A DNA stretch of 64,000 bases from Thunnus maccoyii (taxonomy: Eukaryota > Chordata > Actinopteri > Scombriformes > Scombridae), in NCBI RefSeq assembly GCF_910596095.1, contig NC_056548.1, positions 14,600,651 through 14,664,650 of the forward strand. The letters run 5' to 3'. The notes under the pieces are model-generated. The model ran no database searches. It worked only from the letters and a program-made list of their open reading frames with translations, and was not told the origin of the DNA. Positions 1-12,247 of the stretch are shown here, in pieces. The translations under genes and the position numbers were made by a program. Position 1 is the first letter of the stretch, and each line of letters begins with the position of its first letter.

Positions 1-1611
1 GACACAGGCAGGTAATGGGTAGATAAATGATAAATTTTTGAAGGCCTTGGGGGATGAGAGGACGACATGGCAGGCAGATGAATTAAGACTTTACTTCAGG
101 TTTTCCTGTCGGCTGCATGGCGGTGCACCAGCTCAACTGCAGACAGTGAAGACAACTACAGTTTCTTCTCACTCATATTTCCAAACCCTGCATGTTGGGA
201 AGTCATCAGTCCAATCAGTTATTGATTTATGATGGTCATGCATGATTTAAAGCTGTAATCATTAATATTTTTTCATTCAAATAATAACCTGCTGAAAGTA
301 ATTTTAATTGAGTGGAACTAATGTTGCACCTCGGCCTCCGGGTAGAGCAGTATTGAGTGTTGACTGACTGACGTCATTTTGTAAAGATCAACAGCCTCTT
401 CAGCGTCAGTGTTGCATTCCACCATCTCACTATGTCTCTTGATCTTTAACTCTGTTGCCATTTTTTTTCTTATCTTTGCCTTCCCGGGCAGTGTGTTTGT
501 TGTTCTGTCATTACATCACATGATGCATGTTGCCAGCATTTAACATTTAAATAGCTTTGTGGCTTTCATCTGTTTTCCCATCACATCCAGGTCACTTAAT
601 GCACTGTCAAGTCCAGTACACTTCACTGTTCACTAGGAACTTTGCTTATGTGTTTACATATCAGAAGTGGCACTTTTAAATATGCATTTCACTTGTATAA
701 CTAATGTATTAATCATGTGCATTTGCAGTGTTAACAAAAGTAGTTCAGAGGGGATCATAATATGACTGCCTTATTTGCATTACTAATATACTAATCAATA
801 TGCATATGCTGAAAAACCTTTACTATTATTAACAAGTTATGATTTACAGGTCGTTATTTATTATTGATTTGCCTATTATTTATTAATATTTGCTTTTTGT
901 GACTTACAACAGATACATTATTATTAATACATGTATTAATAATTTATGTGAATACAGTTTTTTTTATTTATGAGTTTAGCATTAATATATCTCAATCACT
1001 TGCAACAGGTTTGTTACATATCAACAAACCATCATTAGTCATTTATAAAAGTATATCGACTTAACTTTAGAAATGACATATGACTTGTAGAAATCTTGGT
1101 ATTAAAATCCTTTCCTTGTATCAAATTGTTGGCAATTTAAACATCAGTGATACATTAGATTAAGGGATTGTGGCTTAAATGAATATAATATTTTTATTTT
1201 ATTTGTTTATTTTTCATATTTCAGATATACAGAAATGGTTCATTCATACTACCAATTGATCATTCCACCATTAAAATAGGAACTGTGCACATTCTTACTT
1301 TAACATTAGCCCATTTTACTACCATTTTGTACAATTTTTATTTTGTATTTTCTGTCTGGGGCAGTTTAGTTTTATCTGCTGGGTGAAATATACTTTACTT
1401 TGTTGTGATTTGTCCAAACAGTGACATCCCGCATTCACTATGATTAACTTTATCTGTGTGAAGTCAGTTGTGTTTAGGATGTCAGACCAAATAGAGTTAT
1501 GTGCAGTATTTTAGTGTCAGGGTGCTGTGCTGCCTGCAGTGCTGCATATTGATTTGTCTCTAATGTCTGTCGTCTCTCTCTCTGTTTCCCTCTCTGTCTT
1601 TCTCTCTTCAG
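1..1611 (+). other. stac intron (partial), no exon seen
   Basis: AT-rich sequence upstream of the first visible stac exon. I looked for the C1 zinc-finger exon (a Cys/His-rich stretch before PKGFRRYY) in all plus-strand frames and did not find it. The short open frame at 38-232 has no recognisable domain. A pyrimidine-rich tract at about 1570-1609 precedes the acceptor AG at 1610-1611. Confidence 0.7.
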
Positions 1612-4600
1612 CCAAAAGGCTTTCGGCGGTACTACAGCTCCCCATTACTGATCCAGGAACAGTATGGCTGCATCAAAGAAGTCATGCCCATCGGTGAGCA
1701 GCTCAAATCTCCGTGATAGTGTAAATTTTGTGGGCTGGAAGTAAAAACTTTATGTTACTATTCCATTTGTTTGATAAGATTTACTTACAGTACCAGGTTT
1801 TATAGTATTGTAACTCACCATGTGGCTATCATAAAAGCTTAATCATGTTTGTCTTGTATTATTCTCCTCTAAAGCATGCGGCAATAAGGTGGACCCTGTT
1901 TATGAAGCCTTGAGGTTTGGGACGTCGTTGGCGCAAAAGGCTAAGAGGGCCAGTGGCTCCGAGTCTCCACACAGAAACTCGGTAAGAACAGCATGATTCA
2001 TCATGTCAGGTAGTGTTTGGTTTTTAGACCCAAGGTATCTCAACATGAAAGTTTATATAAACATTCATGGTTTGTAACAAAAAGTCCTAATGACTTCGGT
2101 CATTCCCTGAATTTTCTTCCAGGGTATGGGGGCACAAAAGTGACACAGGAAATAAATAAATAGATAAATAAATAAATAAATAAATGATTAATTAAAAGTA
2201 AATAAATCTTAATTTTGCCAAAAAAGAATACATGAATAAATAATAATGGATGTTTCTATATTTTGGTATTGGTATTTGGTATTTATCTATATGTATATAT
2301 ATATATATATTTCCACATTGTAATTTCATTTATCCACATTTATTTATTAACATATTTATTTATTTCTACATTTATTTACATGTGTATTTCTTTATTTCTC
2401 CTGTCATTTTTGGGCACCCATACCATACCCCAACCACCATGGGGTTAACGTTTGTTGTTTGTAAGTGAAACATCTCAACAATTTCTTTAGTAACTTTAGA
2501 CTTGCTATGCTGTTAACACATAACACACACACAGTTCTCTATGTTTAGGTCTGAACTCAGATCAATTTTATACATGTGGGAGATTGTTTTTAATTTTATT
2601 TTTCCTGTTCCACCTCTCTCTATGTTCAGCTATAATGTACATACAGGAACATATACCACCTGACAAATTATCATGTTTCAGCTCAGATATTATACCTGAT
2701 ATATTTTGTTTTCTTGGCCACAGACTTACTGTAGTTGATGGTCTAAATAGATACTGCTACTGCAGCCATAAACACTACCAATAAAGGCAGTCTGGTCCAG
2801 GCAGCCATGAAGGGAGAAGTCAGTGTAAACGCTCATGTTACAGCTCTGAAGATGGACTGGACTGATTGTAGAGCTACACTCTCCAGTCTCCTCCCCATCA
2901 CTGTGTGTAGCGCATAGCGAAATCTGTTTTTCATACCTTATCACTTTTAATGTAAGCTAAACTACATGTGCAGTCTGGACATGAGCCTCCGTACGATGAC
3001 ATCTGAAAGCTGTTGAGCTCGGGCTGTCCTGTCCCGTGCAGCTGTTAGTGAATGGGTGTGTGTGTCAGCGGAGGCTTACAGAGACAATGTGATCTCAACA
3101 GGGGTTATGATAATAGTTTCCAAATGCAGACTTAGAAACAGCATGTTTGCTACACCACATTTTTCACCAGAAATAGCTGGTTAGTTTGTGAAAGTGGATG
3201 TCTTTTAGCATCTTTTTATGATCTGTAAGATGCCCCCACGAGTAATTTTGATTTTAGGTATCTACAAACTTTGTAATTAACATAATGCATGTAAAATAAC
3301 ATTTTAAGGTTATTTATATTGTCAAATTTAACAAGGTTTAGCTTTAAAGGGTTTAGACCTTAAAGCAAAATAACAAATAGTTCCATTTTGTCAACATTTC
3401 TATGTTTTAAAGACAGTTCAGTGACTAAGCAGCTTGTAGTTATATTCTTCACTAATCATATCTTTTTTTTATCTGAATGCTAATTGTAGTTAGTTTAGCA
3501 AATTAGCAAATAAGCTAGTAGCATTATCAGAGGATGAGTTGATATTATGGCATTTCATTAAAACAATGTTGTGTAATGTTGTAGTTTTTCCAGAGATCTT
3601 GATAATTGTGTCTTTTATTAATTTTTACACACATCATCAAAAATCTCGAAACTAATGAATGGTTCCTCACATGAATCTCCTAACTGGACTACCAAAATGA
3701 TTGCCTGTGTTTGCCTTTGTTAAAACACACAGATCCTTAAACCAACAAGGAAAAAATAGATCAAGTTACCTTAAAATCTGTTAATGTGCAGAATTTCACA
3801 AAGACATTTACATAAATGGAAGCTTTTACTGAATGTAGGCAACACACAGACATCAACTTTACTGGCACAGACTGAGTTACATGTGGGTGGGCGTCTATGT
3901 ATCTGTCTATATAGCTCTATTTTTCTCTATATACACACACTGTATCTATCTTACCTATGTATCTATGTTATCTTGATAGTCTGTGAAAAGTGGATGTCTT
4001 ATATCTAGTTTTGTGCTATCTATCTATGTATGTATCTTATCCATCTAATCTTTTTTTTATCTAATCTATCTAATATTTGCAGACCACTGACTTGGATAAG
4101 GTTCCAGAGGAAGTGGTGGCTCACAGCAGCAGGCAGGAGCTGTCGAGAAAACACAGCGATGATGGTGAGTATCCATCACAGCACACTGTGTGCATCTGGA
4201 TCAAAGCCATAGAGTGACACAGGGAAAAACACGCTGCAATTGCTATTCCCACAAGTGAGTCTGAGACGGTTGCAACATCGCATTCTCCTTCTATGAACCA
4301 TCAAATAAAATTCTTCACTTTTTTCCACTGAGCTGAACTTGCTGTTTTTGTTTTTTTCCACTCTGACCCAGCTGTCGACTATCTTACTGATAAAGCCACA
4401 AGAAATGTTTGAACCTCTCCTTTTCCCTAACCTGCATTGTGTGTAGCTCTTGATTTAGTGGCTGTGGTTTTTCAGCCGCACAGTAGTGAAGGGCAAAGCA
4501 CTGACCCTTAAAAATCTGAAGCATTCACTCTGAGCAGTGAAGGTAGAGATACAATGAGAATAGTGGAGCATAGTGCATGGTATTTGAAGGAAAAATGCCA

Positions 4601-6399
4601 TTTGAAGCACAGTTACCATGCTGCTGAACAATTTCCTTCAGAGAATGGGAGCTGGCCCAACAAAAGAATAAATTACTGTGCCACACATCACCCACAAAAC
4701 TGCTCTAGTTTCTAGATAGTGCATGGGTTACTGAAAAAAAAACATTTATAGGCCATGAAACTATCTTGGAAACTTGCCTTTTGGTATTTATAGACACCAG
4801 AAGATGGACCTTCATATTTTAGTGACCACATCAAGTAAATATTTATATCTCATTATCGAACAGGATGATCGCCATAAAATTAACTCAAGGACAGAGACCT
4901 TTTTAATTATTCTTTAATGACCCTATGACCTTCCCATAAATGTGATTGCCAGGACTATTTACATAATTTAAATTTTTTTGCCCCCTTATGTTCTAAAAAT
5001 TGCCCATTTTTTTTGTTGTGTCCAACACTTTGGTTTGACACCTTTGCAGCTTTTCAGCTTTAGACTGTATTCTCATTAGGTGAATTATTTGATTTAATTT
5101 TGGGATTTCTTTGTTTGTTTGTTTGTTTAAGTTTTCACAGTTCTGGAGAACGGGATGGAGCATTACCACCAGCCAGAGAGAAAACCTGACGATTCCCCGG
5201 TGAGAAACTCAAACATTTGGAGTCATGATCCATCAGATTGTTCTATGTAAAACATATCTAACACTGCCGAGCGTGTGTGAGTGTGTATGTGTATGTGTAT
5301 ATCAGATTTTATGCATTTTATGTAATCATGTCAACAAATCAGACTGAATTACACTAAGGTGAGAGGAAATAAGATTAAAAATGTCCCTTGCTTCCTTTGT
5401 CTGGCTGTATTTAAGCATCTATTATTTGGAAAGTGTTTTCATCAGTGTACCTGTGTGCTAATTTATTGACCTACAATCACTGTAATAGACTGTTAAAGTA
5501 ACTTATTCTAGCAAAAGACCAAAATTTGAACTAAAAATGTTTCACCTGACCGTGACAATTTGCTTCCACTGTTGTAAATAAAAATCTTTGTAGCGAAATA
5601 AAAAACTTGCAGTTATATAAAGCGGAAAAAGAAAAAGTAAACCAATTTAGGAATAGCAAGCTCAGGTTGTCACCAACTGCGGTCAACTGTCAGTTTAAAT
5701 TTTTTCCTTAGTTTCCACAGTGCTGGCGATTCTCCATCTCTTACAGTAGCATGTATTATTGGCGCAGTCTGAAAACCTCTGAGAACCGACTTTGTTCACT
5801 GACCAACGCCTGAACTCTGCGTGGTTAGTCTGAGAACTGATACCCAGCCAGTCTGTTCTGCGTCCATTAAGCATTCTGCGCCTGGCCCCCAGTCTCCATC
5901 GTCACTGCTGAATTTCCCAGGACTTGGAGGGAAAACTTCTCTTCCTGCTGTAACAAATCAAACCCGAGCTGACACGACCACTGGCCTGCGCTGATATGGT
6001 CAGGCCTTGACCTTAATATTTGGGTCTGCAGCTCTGGGGTCTGTGCTGTTGTATTTATTCCCTATAGTGTAGACGCAGTTCTGATGCTGCAAAATTCATG
6101 CCAGAGAGAGAAAAAAGGTTAGATCTCTGTGAATATCTTATCACCCCCCTGTAGAGTAACCATGAATATTTCATGGGCAGATTTCAAAACTGTTCTTTTC
6201 CTTTCTATCTTTTCAACTTCCATGGTGGGATTTGTGGGAGAGGAGCTTTCAGTTTCAATGTTCTTTGTACATATTTTCTATGTGCAGGCATCTATCCTGT
6301 TTACTTTTTTAGTTTAACATGTTTATCTCTGTCGTCAACAGTGGAAAAAGAACAGCAGATACTTGGACAAACATAAAAATGAACAAATAACCATACAAG

Positions 6400-6447
<48 letters not shown>

Positions 6448-9400
6448 CTCTCCTCCACAATATAATCTAGCAGTCCAGCCGTACGTTTCGGGGAAGAGAC
6501 TTGAAGTGTATTGTGCGGTGTTATCAGGCTGGACTGAGCACAGCTGGCAGCAGGCCGTTTGTCTGTCAGCTGACAGGTCCATTAGCTCAGGCTGGCGGAC
6601 AGACAGATGGAGACTCTGCGGGGTAATGAGCAGAGAAAAACGCTTGAAAACCGCTTCTTCAACAGAGAAGGAGCCTCCAATTGGAGATGAGAGGTTCGCA
6701 CGCACAAATGGGAACAGACGCAGTCACACACAGGATCGCCATCTGTTCACACTTTTCAGGTTTAGTGTTAAACTCCCCGAGATCAATTGACAGCATAATA
6801 GTCTGGCTCAAACTGGGATTTCTTTTTGCCTGGATTCTCCTGTCTAGTGAGTTAAATTTTGTTCATTTCCAGTACATCAAAATATTTTTATTATTACTAT
6901 CATTATTATTATTATTATTATTTATTGGAGTAAAAGTATTGGAAATGACCACTTAAAGCTGCAATTATCCATGTTTTTTTCTTTAGTGGATCAAATTACT
7001 GTGTATGTGAAAGGAGTAGCGTAATGATGGTAATGGTATTTTAGCATCTTTTAGCTCAATGTTTTGGTTCATGGCTCGCAATTTCACTGTTGGTTCACTC
7101 TCTCTGCGCACAGCTGTTTTCAGAAAAGAACTCTAATAATGTACGTTGTTTTGGACAAAAGCGTCCATCAAATGAATGCATGTAAATGAGCCCTCTGTAA
7201 GCTACATGCCGAGCAGGAAAGAGCAGACAGTCAAAGTTAGCAACTAGCTGGTGACCACAGTGGAGCATTTAGCCGCTGAAGCACCAAATACTTCCCTTGG
7301 GAGCTGGTAGAGAATGAAACAGACCTAAAAGAAGAGTGAATATTGGACTTGCTTTTGCCAGATGGCAACAAACATAACTCTAAATTAATGCTAACATTAT
7401 GCTGTGTTTGCTACATGTGTAAAAGGCTACTGTTTGTTAACACATTTATCATATCAACTAAATAAGGTGATGCCATGTCAAAGTGGGCTCAAAGTGCTCT
7501 TACACTTCCTTTTTTTTTTTTTTTACACTTTTCCTTTTGAACAATGTTCCCTCTCTTCACATATTGCTTTCTTACCAATAACTGAGTTACAAAGGAGGCT
7601 GTTATTTTGGCCTGCCCAACCTCTCATTCACTGTTCCAGGCTCCCACAGCATTAAGAGCCTCTCAAGGCCAGTGAACAGCTCTTCGTTAGCTGTAATGGA
7701 TTGCCACTGCTTTATGTTGTTGTTTTCACCCAGAGGCCACATAGGCAGTTTGCCTTGTGGTGTCGTTAACTGAACTCATCCATCAGCCACATTGCCAGTC
7801 CACGTGGATGATGCTCGGGGAGCCACAAAGGACCAGAAACACTTTTCTTCATTACTGTACAGCGCCACAAAAAGCCAAATTCTCCCACTGCCTCACAAAA
7901 AATAGCCCTAAGTGTATTTTAAAGGTCATTCTCATATCTTTTAGCATGATTTTCCTCCAGGCGCCATGCAGAAACAGGATAAGTTATCATTTGGAAGGAT
8001 TTCAGGGACACAGCAGCCAAGATTCAGACTCAAGGTATTGGTGATGAAACAGGAAAACGCCCACCAGTTCTCTGACCAGGTGTGAAGAGCGCCAGAACGG
8101 TGCCGCTGCTAATTGTGCTAACACTTCTCTGGCAACTTCCTCTCCACCCACAACTCTGTCCTGTTTTAACTTCCTGAGTGTTCATGAAAACCCGACCTGC
8201 TGATCGTGTTTCTCCCACTCATGTTGATGGTGGATTAAAAGGAACAGATTGCAGAAGAACTTTAGCAGCTCCTCAGTCTATCAGTGTTCTGTAAACAAGG
8301 GCTTCTCTCGCTTATATGTATGCCAAAAGACTATATTAAGACACAACAGCAAGAAAAGGGATAATGTAAAATGTGCTCTTGTATTGCATGTGCAGGAGCT
8401 TTATTTAACTAGTCAGCAGGACCTGCTCATACACTTCTACCACTCTAGGCGAAAAACTATTAGGCCAACCCTCTATTCGCAACATACCATACCAGCAACA
8501 GCACACAAAGGCCAATATCCCATATATATAATGCAAATAGTGCAACGCTAGTGTGCTCAAAGCGTCAACAACATTAAAATATGCATGACACAAGATCCAG
8601 ATCCATATACAAATAACGCACCAAACAGATCTGCATAATAAATCCAATAACTTGGTTCCAAAATCTTTACAGCAGAGTCATGACAACATGTTTAGCTATT
8701 TTCCAAATAATCCAATTTCAGCCCCTAGAACTAGTGCAAATCTATCCTATACGCCACTTTCTCATGTGCATCAAACACACTTGAAATGTGCGCAAGCACA
8801 TATCATCAACAACTTAAACAAGGACTAGAGAGCAAATAAAGCTTAGGCTACCTTTCAGAGGTGGGTGTTCTGCCTGCAGAGAATTGCATGCACCTCGCAG
8901 GAGCGCACACAGGTAAAGGGAAAACTACCAGACATTGTAATGATTTTTAAGGCAAAGTACTGTTTAAAAACGATATAATCTGGTCAGGTTCATCAATGAT
9001 GATAAATGATCTGAAGTCAATAGTTTTTGAATGTTTAGAGTCATCAATGTTTTATTAGACTCAGTAGTAGTAGCATTTCCTTGATACGATTGGTCGGAAA
9101 TTTACAAGGTTTTCGTTATTAAGCTCTCAATATTTACTTTGGTGTTCTTTGTCAGTTTGTTTTCAAGCATAGAATTTCAGATAGTTATGCTAAAATTAGA
9201 TTTTTTAAATGCGGAAAAATGAATGTGGGGTGTCAAATTCACTCTGTCAAAGTCAATCAAATAAGGCATGTGCTGATAAACTGAGTTTACTGAGTGTTAA
9301 GGGGTGCATGCATTATTCGGCAGAATAATGATGAATTGTTACTGCCGAGTAATGACTCTCCTATTATTTCAGTTTAGATCATTATTAAATGTATGAAATT

Positions 9401-12208
9401 CACACTGTCAAGCCAATAAACCCCAAAACATGTGCTGGTAAAACCATTTGATTGATAGATCTCTAGAGACAAAGTGAGGGGGTGGATGCAGTATTCAGCA
9501 GTAGAACTGAACTGATTGCATCCCTTTTTCACTGGTGAACTTGAGTGCGTCTAGTGGTTTTCTCCTTGTGGAGAGATGCTGGTTGATGGTTTTGCAATCT
9601 CTTGACATGGCGATGGACTTGATGGTAGATTTGAAGGCGGGTTAGTGCCTGCTCTTGTGATGCTGCAACGGTTGTGCTAGCGGTCTCTTGGTTCAGTGGT
9701 GGACTTGAAGGTGCGTCATCCTTGCTAACACTTCCGGGATCAATATATCTCAACAACAAATCCCTCTGTTTTTTGAGTACTTGCTCCTTCAGCATGATTG
9801 ACACATTCCTCAGCAGTTTATTGTGCTTACAGAACGCATAGCCTAGTGAGCCTGCAGTTACTGCTATTGGTTACTCCACAATTTTGCTCATGGCCAAAGT
9901 GCCGCCCTAGTATGGAATCAAATAAGGGTCATTGATAGTTTTGAGTGAAATAGTTTGTGAATGTGTAATAAAGTTTTGCAGATGTATAAATATTTTGTGC
10001 ATGTGTGAAAAAGTATTGTGCACAAAGATATAATTTGCACATGTGTACAAAAGTTTTTGTATGTGTAATTAAAATTTTAGGAGGAATATTTTCAACAGTA
10101 AGATTTCACAAAGTCCAAGAGATGGACACACAGATTTCCTACCTGTGTGTACGACACTGAAGTTACGAGAATTTTGACCCTGTTTTCACAGCTGAATCCG
10201 ATTGGTCAAAGGCAGAGTCAATCTGCCCAATCAGAGGACAGATAGTTTTGTTGCATTCATCCGCCTGCAGGTCATGAATTGTAAGATGTATGACGGTGCG
10301 GACTCTCCCGCGACCCAGGTGGGTTTAATTGTACTTGAGGATGCTGTAGACAATAATGGTAAACATTTAATGTGTTGTGTATTTAGCTTGCAGTCAGTTC
10401 ACCGTTATTGTAAAGTAACACAGTTGTCCCAATGCATATTTTCAAGTTCGGAAAGGCTGCTTTATGCAGAATAGAACAATAATGTTGCTTTAGGATGTTA
10501 GCAAATATCTGCTAGCATTACCAAAATAGCAGCTGGCAAGGAACTTTTCAGGCTGAAGGCAAACCAAGAACGCAATCACTGATTTATTATTTTTATTAAA
10601 AAAAACACACATACAAATCCAATTGAAGACTTCCAAATTACCCCACTCCACCCCTTACCCATCTCTACAACCAGGTACCTGAAAAGAAGCAATTTAAGAG
10701 GGAGGATGGGAGCAGAAGACAGGGAGATGGAATAACAAAAAGGAAATAATTAACAAAAAGCAATCCCTTAATCAGCCCGGGCCCATATGCGACAAAGGAT
10801 GAAGATCTGCTGTGTCAGGGTAACCTCCTCCTGAAATGAGTTTCTCCAAAGTCTAAAGCCTCTTGGACGGAATTGAAAACCCTGCCTGAGTCCAGCACTT
10901 CAGACAAAGAAAAAATCATGTCACAGACCTAAACCATCAGTGACTCAGTGTTTCCATTAGACAGACACTAGATGAAAGTGTGGCCAAAACGTGCGTCAAC
11001 CAAACTGTGACATACCAACTAGGAACTAGGAACTTAGTTTGGGCATTTTTGCAGAAATCGGAGGCACACTTAGAACTGTTGAGCTTTCCTCGTCTTTGCT
11101 TGGCACCTTTCTATTTCTACCTTTAATCTTACACACTGCTGTCACAGATTTGCACAAATGCTGTAACAATTGGCTAACAACTGAAATGGGACCAGATGGA
11201 GCAGGCTTGTTAACCTGACTTGGTTTCCCAGAGACTTGGCTTGTATGGCAGATCTTGACATATTCAGAGACATCACGTTTCAACCGAGGCCTAAAGAAGT
11301 AGCAAAGGACATGGTCATAAGCGTTCTTTACCCCCAAATGTCCATAACTACCATGTGCTGTTTGCAACACCACATCACAGAAGTTACTTGGCACAACAAT
11401 CTGAAAATTGCCTCCCCTACAAATTCACCAACACAGGGTACCAACTTCCTCACCAGCAAATCTTCCCGGACAAATTACCCACAAGTAACGTTTTACTTTT
11501 CCAATTGGCAAAACATCATCCCACAAAATAGACAGATGAATCAGCCCTTTGGCTGTTCACCCATTACTCCCTTGAAACGGGTCTGGATCAGACACATTAG
11601 GGCTCTGTGCATGTATCACAACACAGGCTGGAAAAACCCCCAGATCACTCCGACCACTCTCATCCAGCTCCCCAGATGCTGGTGGTTTGGAAATAATCAC
11701 AGGAGATTGCGGCACATAGCCTTACCAATCAAGACCTTGCCCAAAATCATAACCACATCGTCAAGTGGCAATACGTGGCGGACCCCGACAGGAACAATGC
11801 CCTGTACCAACTCACAATCAGCACGATATTATGGCACGGCACAGGAATCAAGCCAAGCTCCTTACCCTGCATCAGTACAAAATCCCCCGTTTCTGTCCTT
11901 GGTGAAAAAGGCGGTATCAATTTCACAATAAACAAGTGTTTAGAAGCTGTGAAATGCAACAGCTTAATCGATACACATTCCTCACTACCGACCGAGGATA
12001 CGAGAGCACAAGCAATGAACGGCTCAAAACCAGTACCAGTTTTGAGAATCAGACCAGAACCAAAACTCAGATCCACACACAACGCTCTCTGTCTCCAAAA
12101 CTGTAGAGCATAGCATATTCAAGCAAACTTAGTTAAAGAGTTAACTAAATATTTACAGTATGGAGTGTGGAGATCAGTGGTATCAGTAGTGTGTGTGATG
12201 CATGAGTG

Positions 12209-12247
<39 letters not shown>

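Noticed and set aside
6301-6705. 134-codon minus-strand open frame
   Set aside because: Runs through the CA microsatellite (repeated Cys-Val) and lacks any family similarity.
11236-11931. 231-codon plus-strand open frame
   Set aside because: It is antisense to the gypsy protease/integrase remnants and has no recognisable domain; a shadow of pol sequence.
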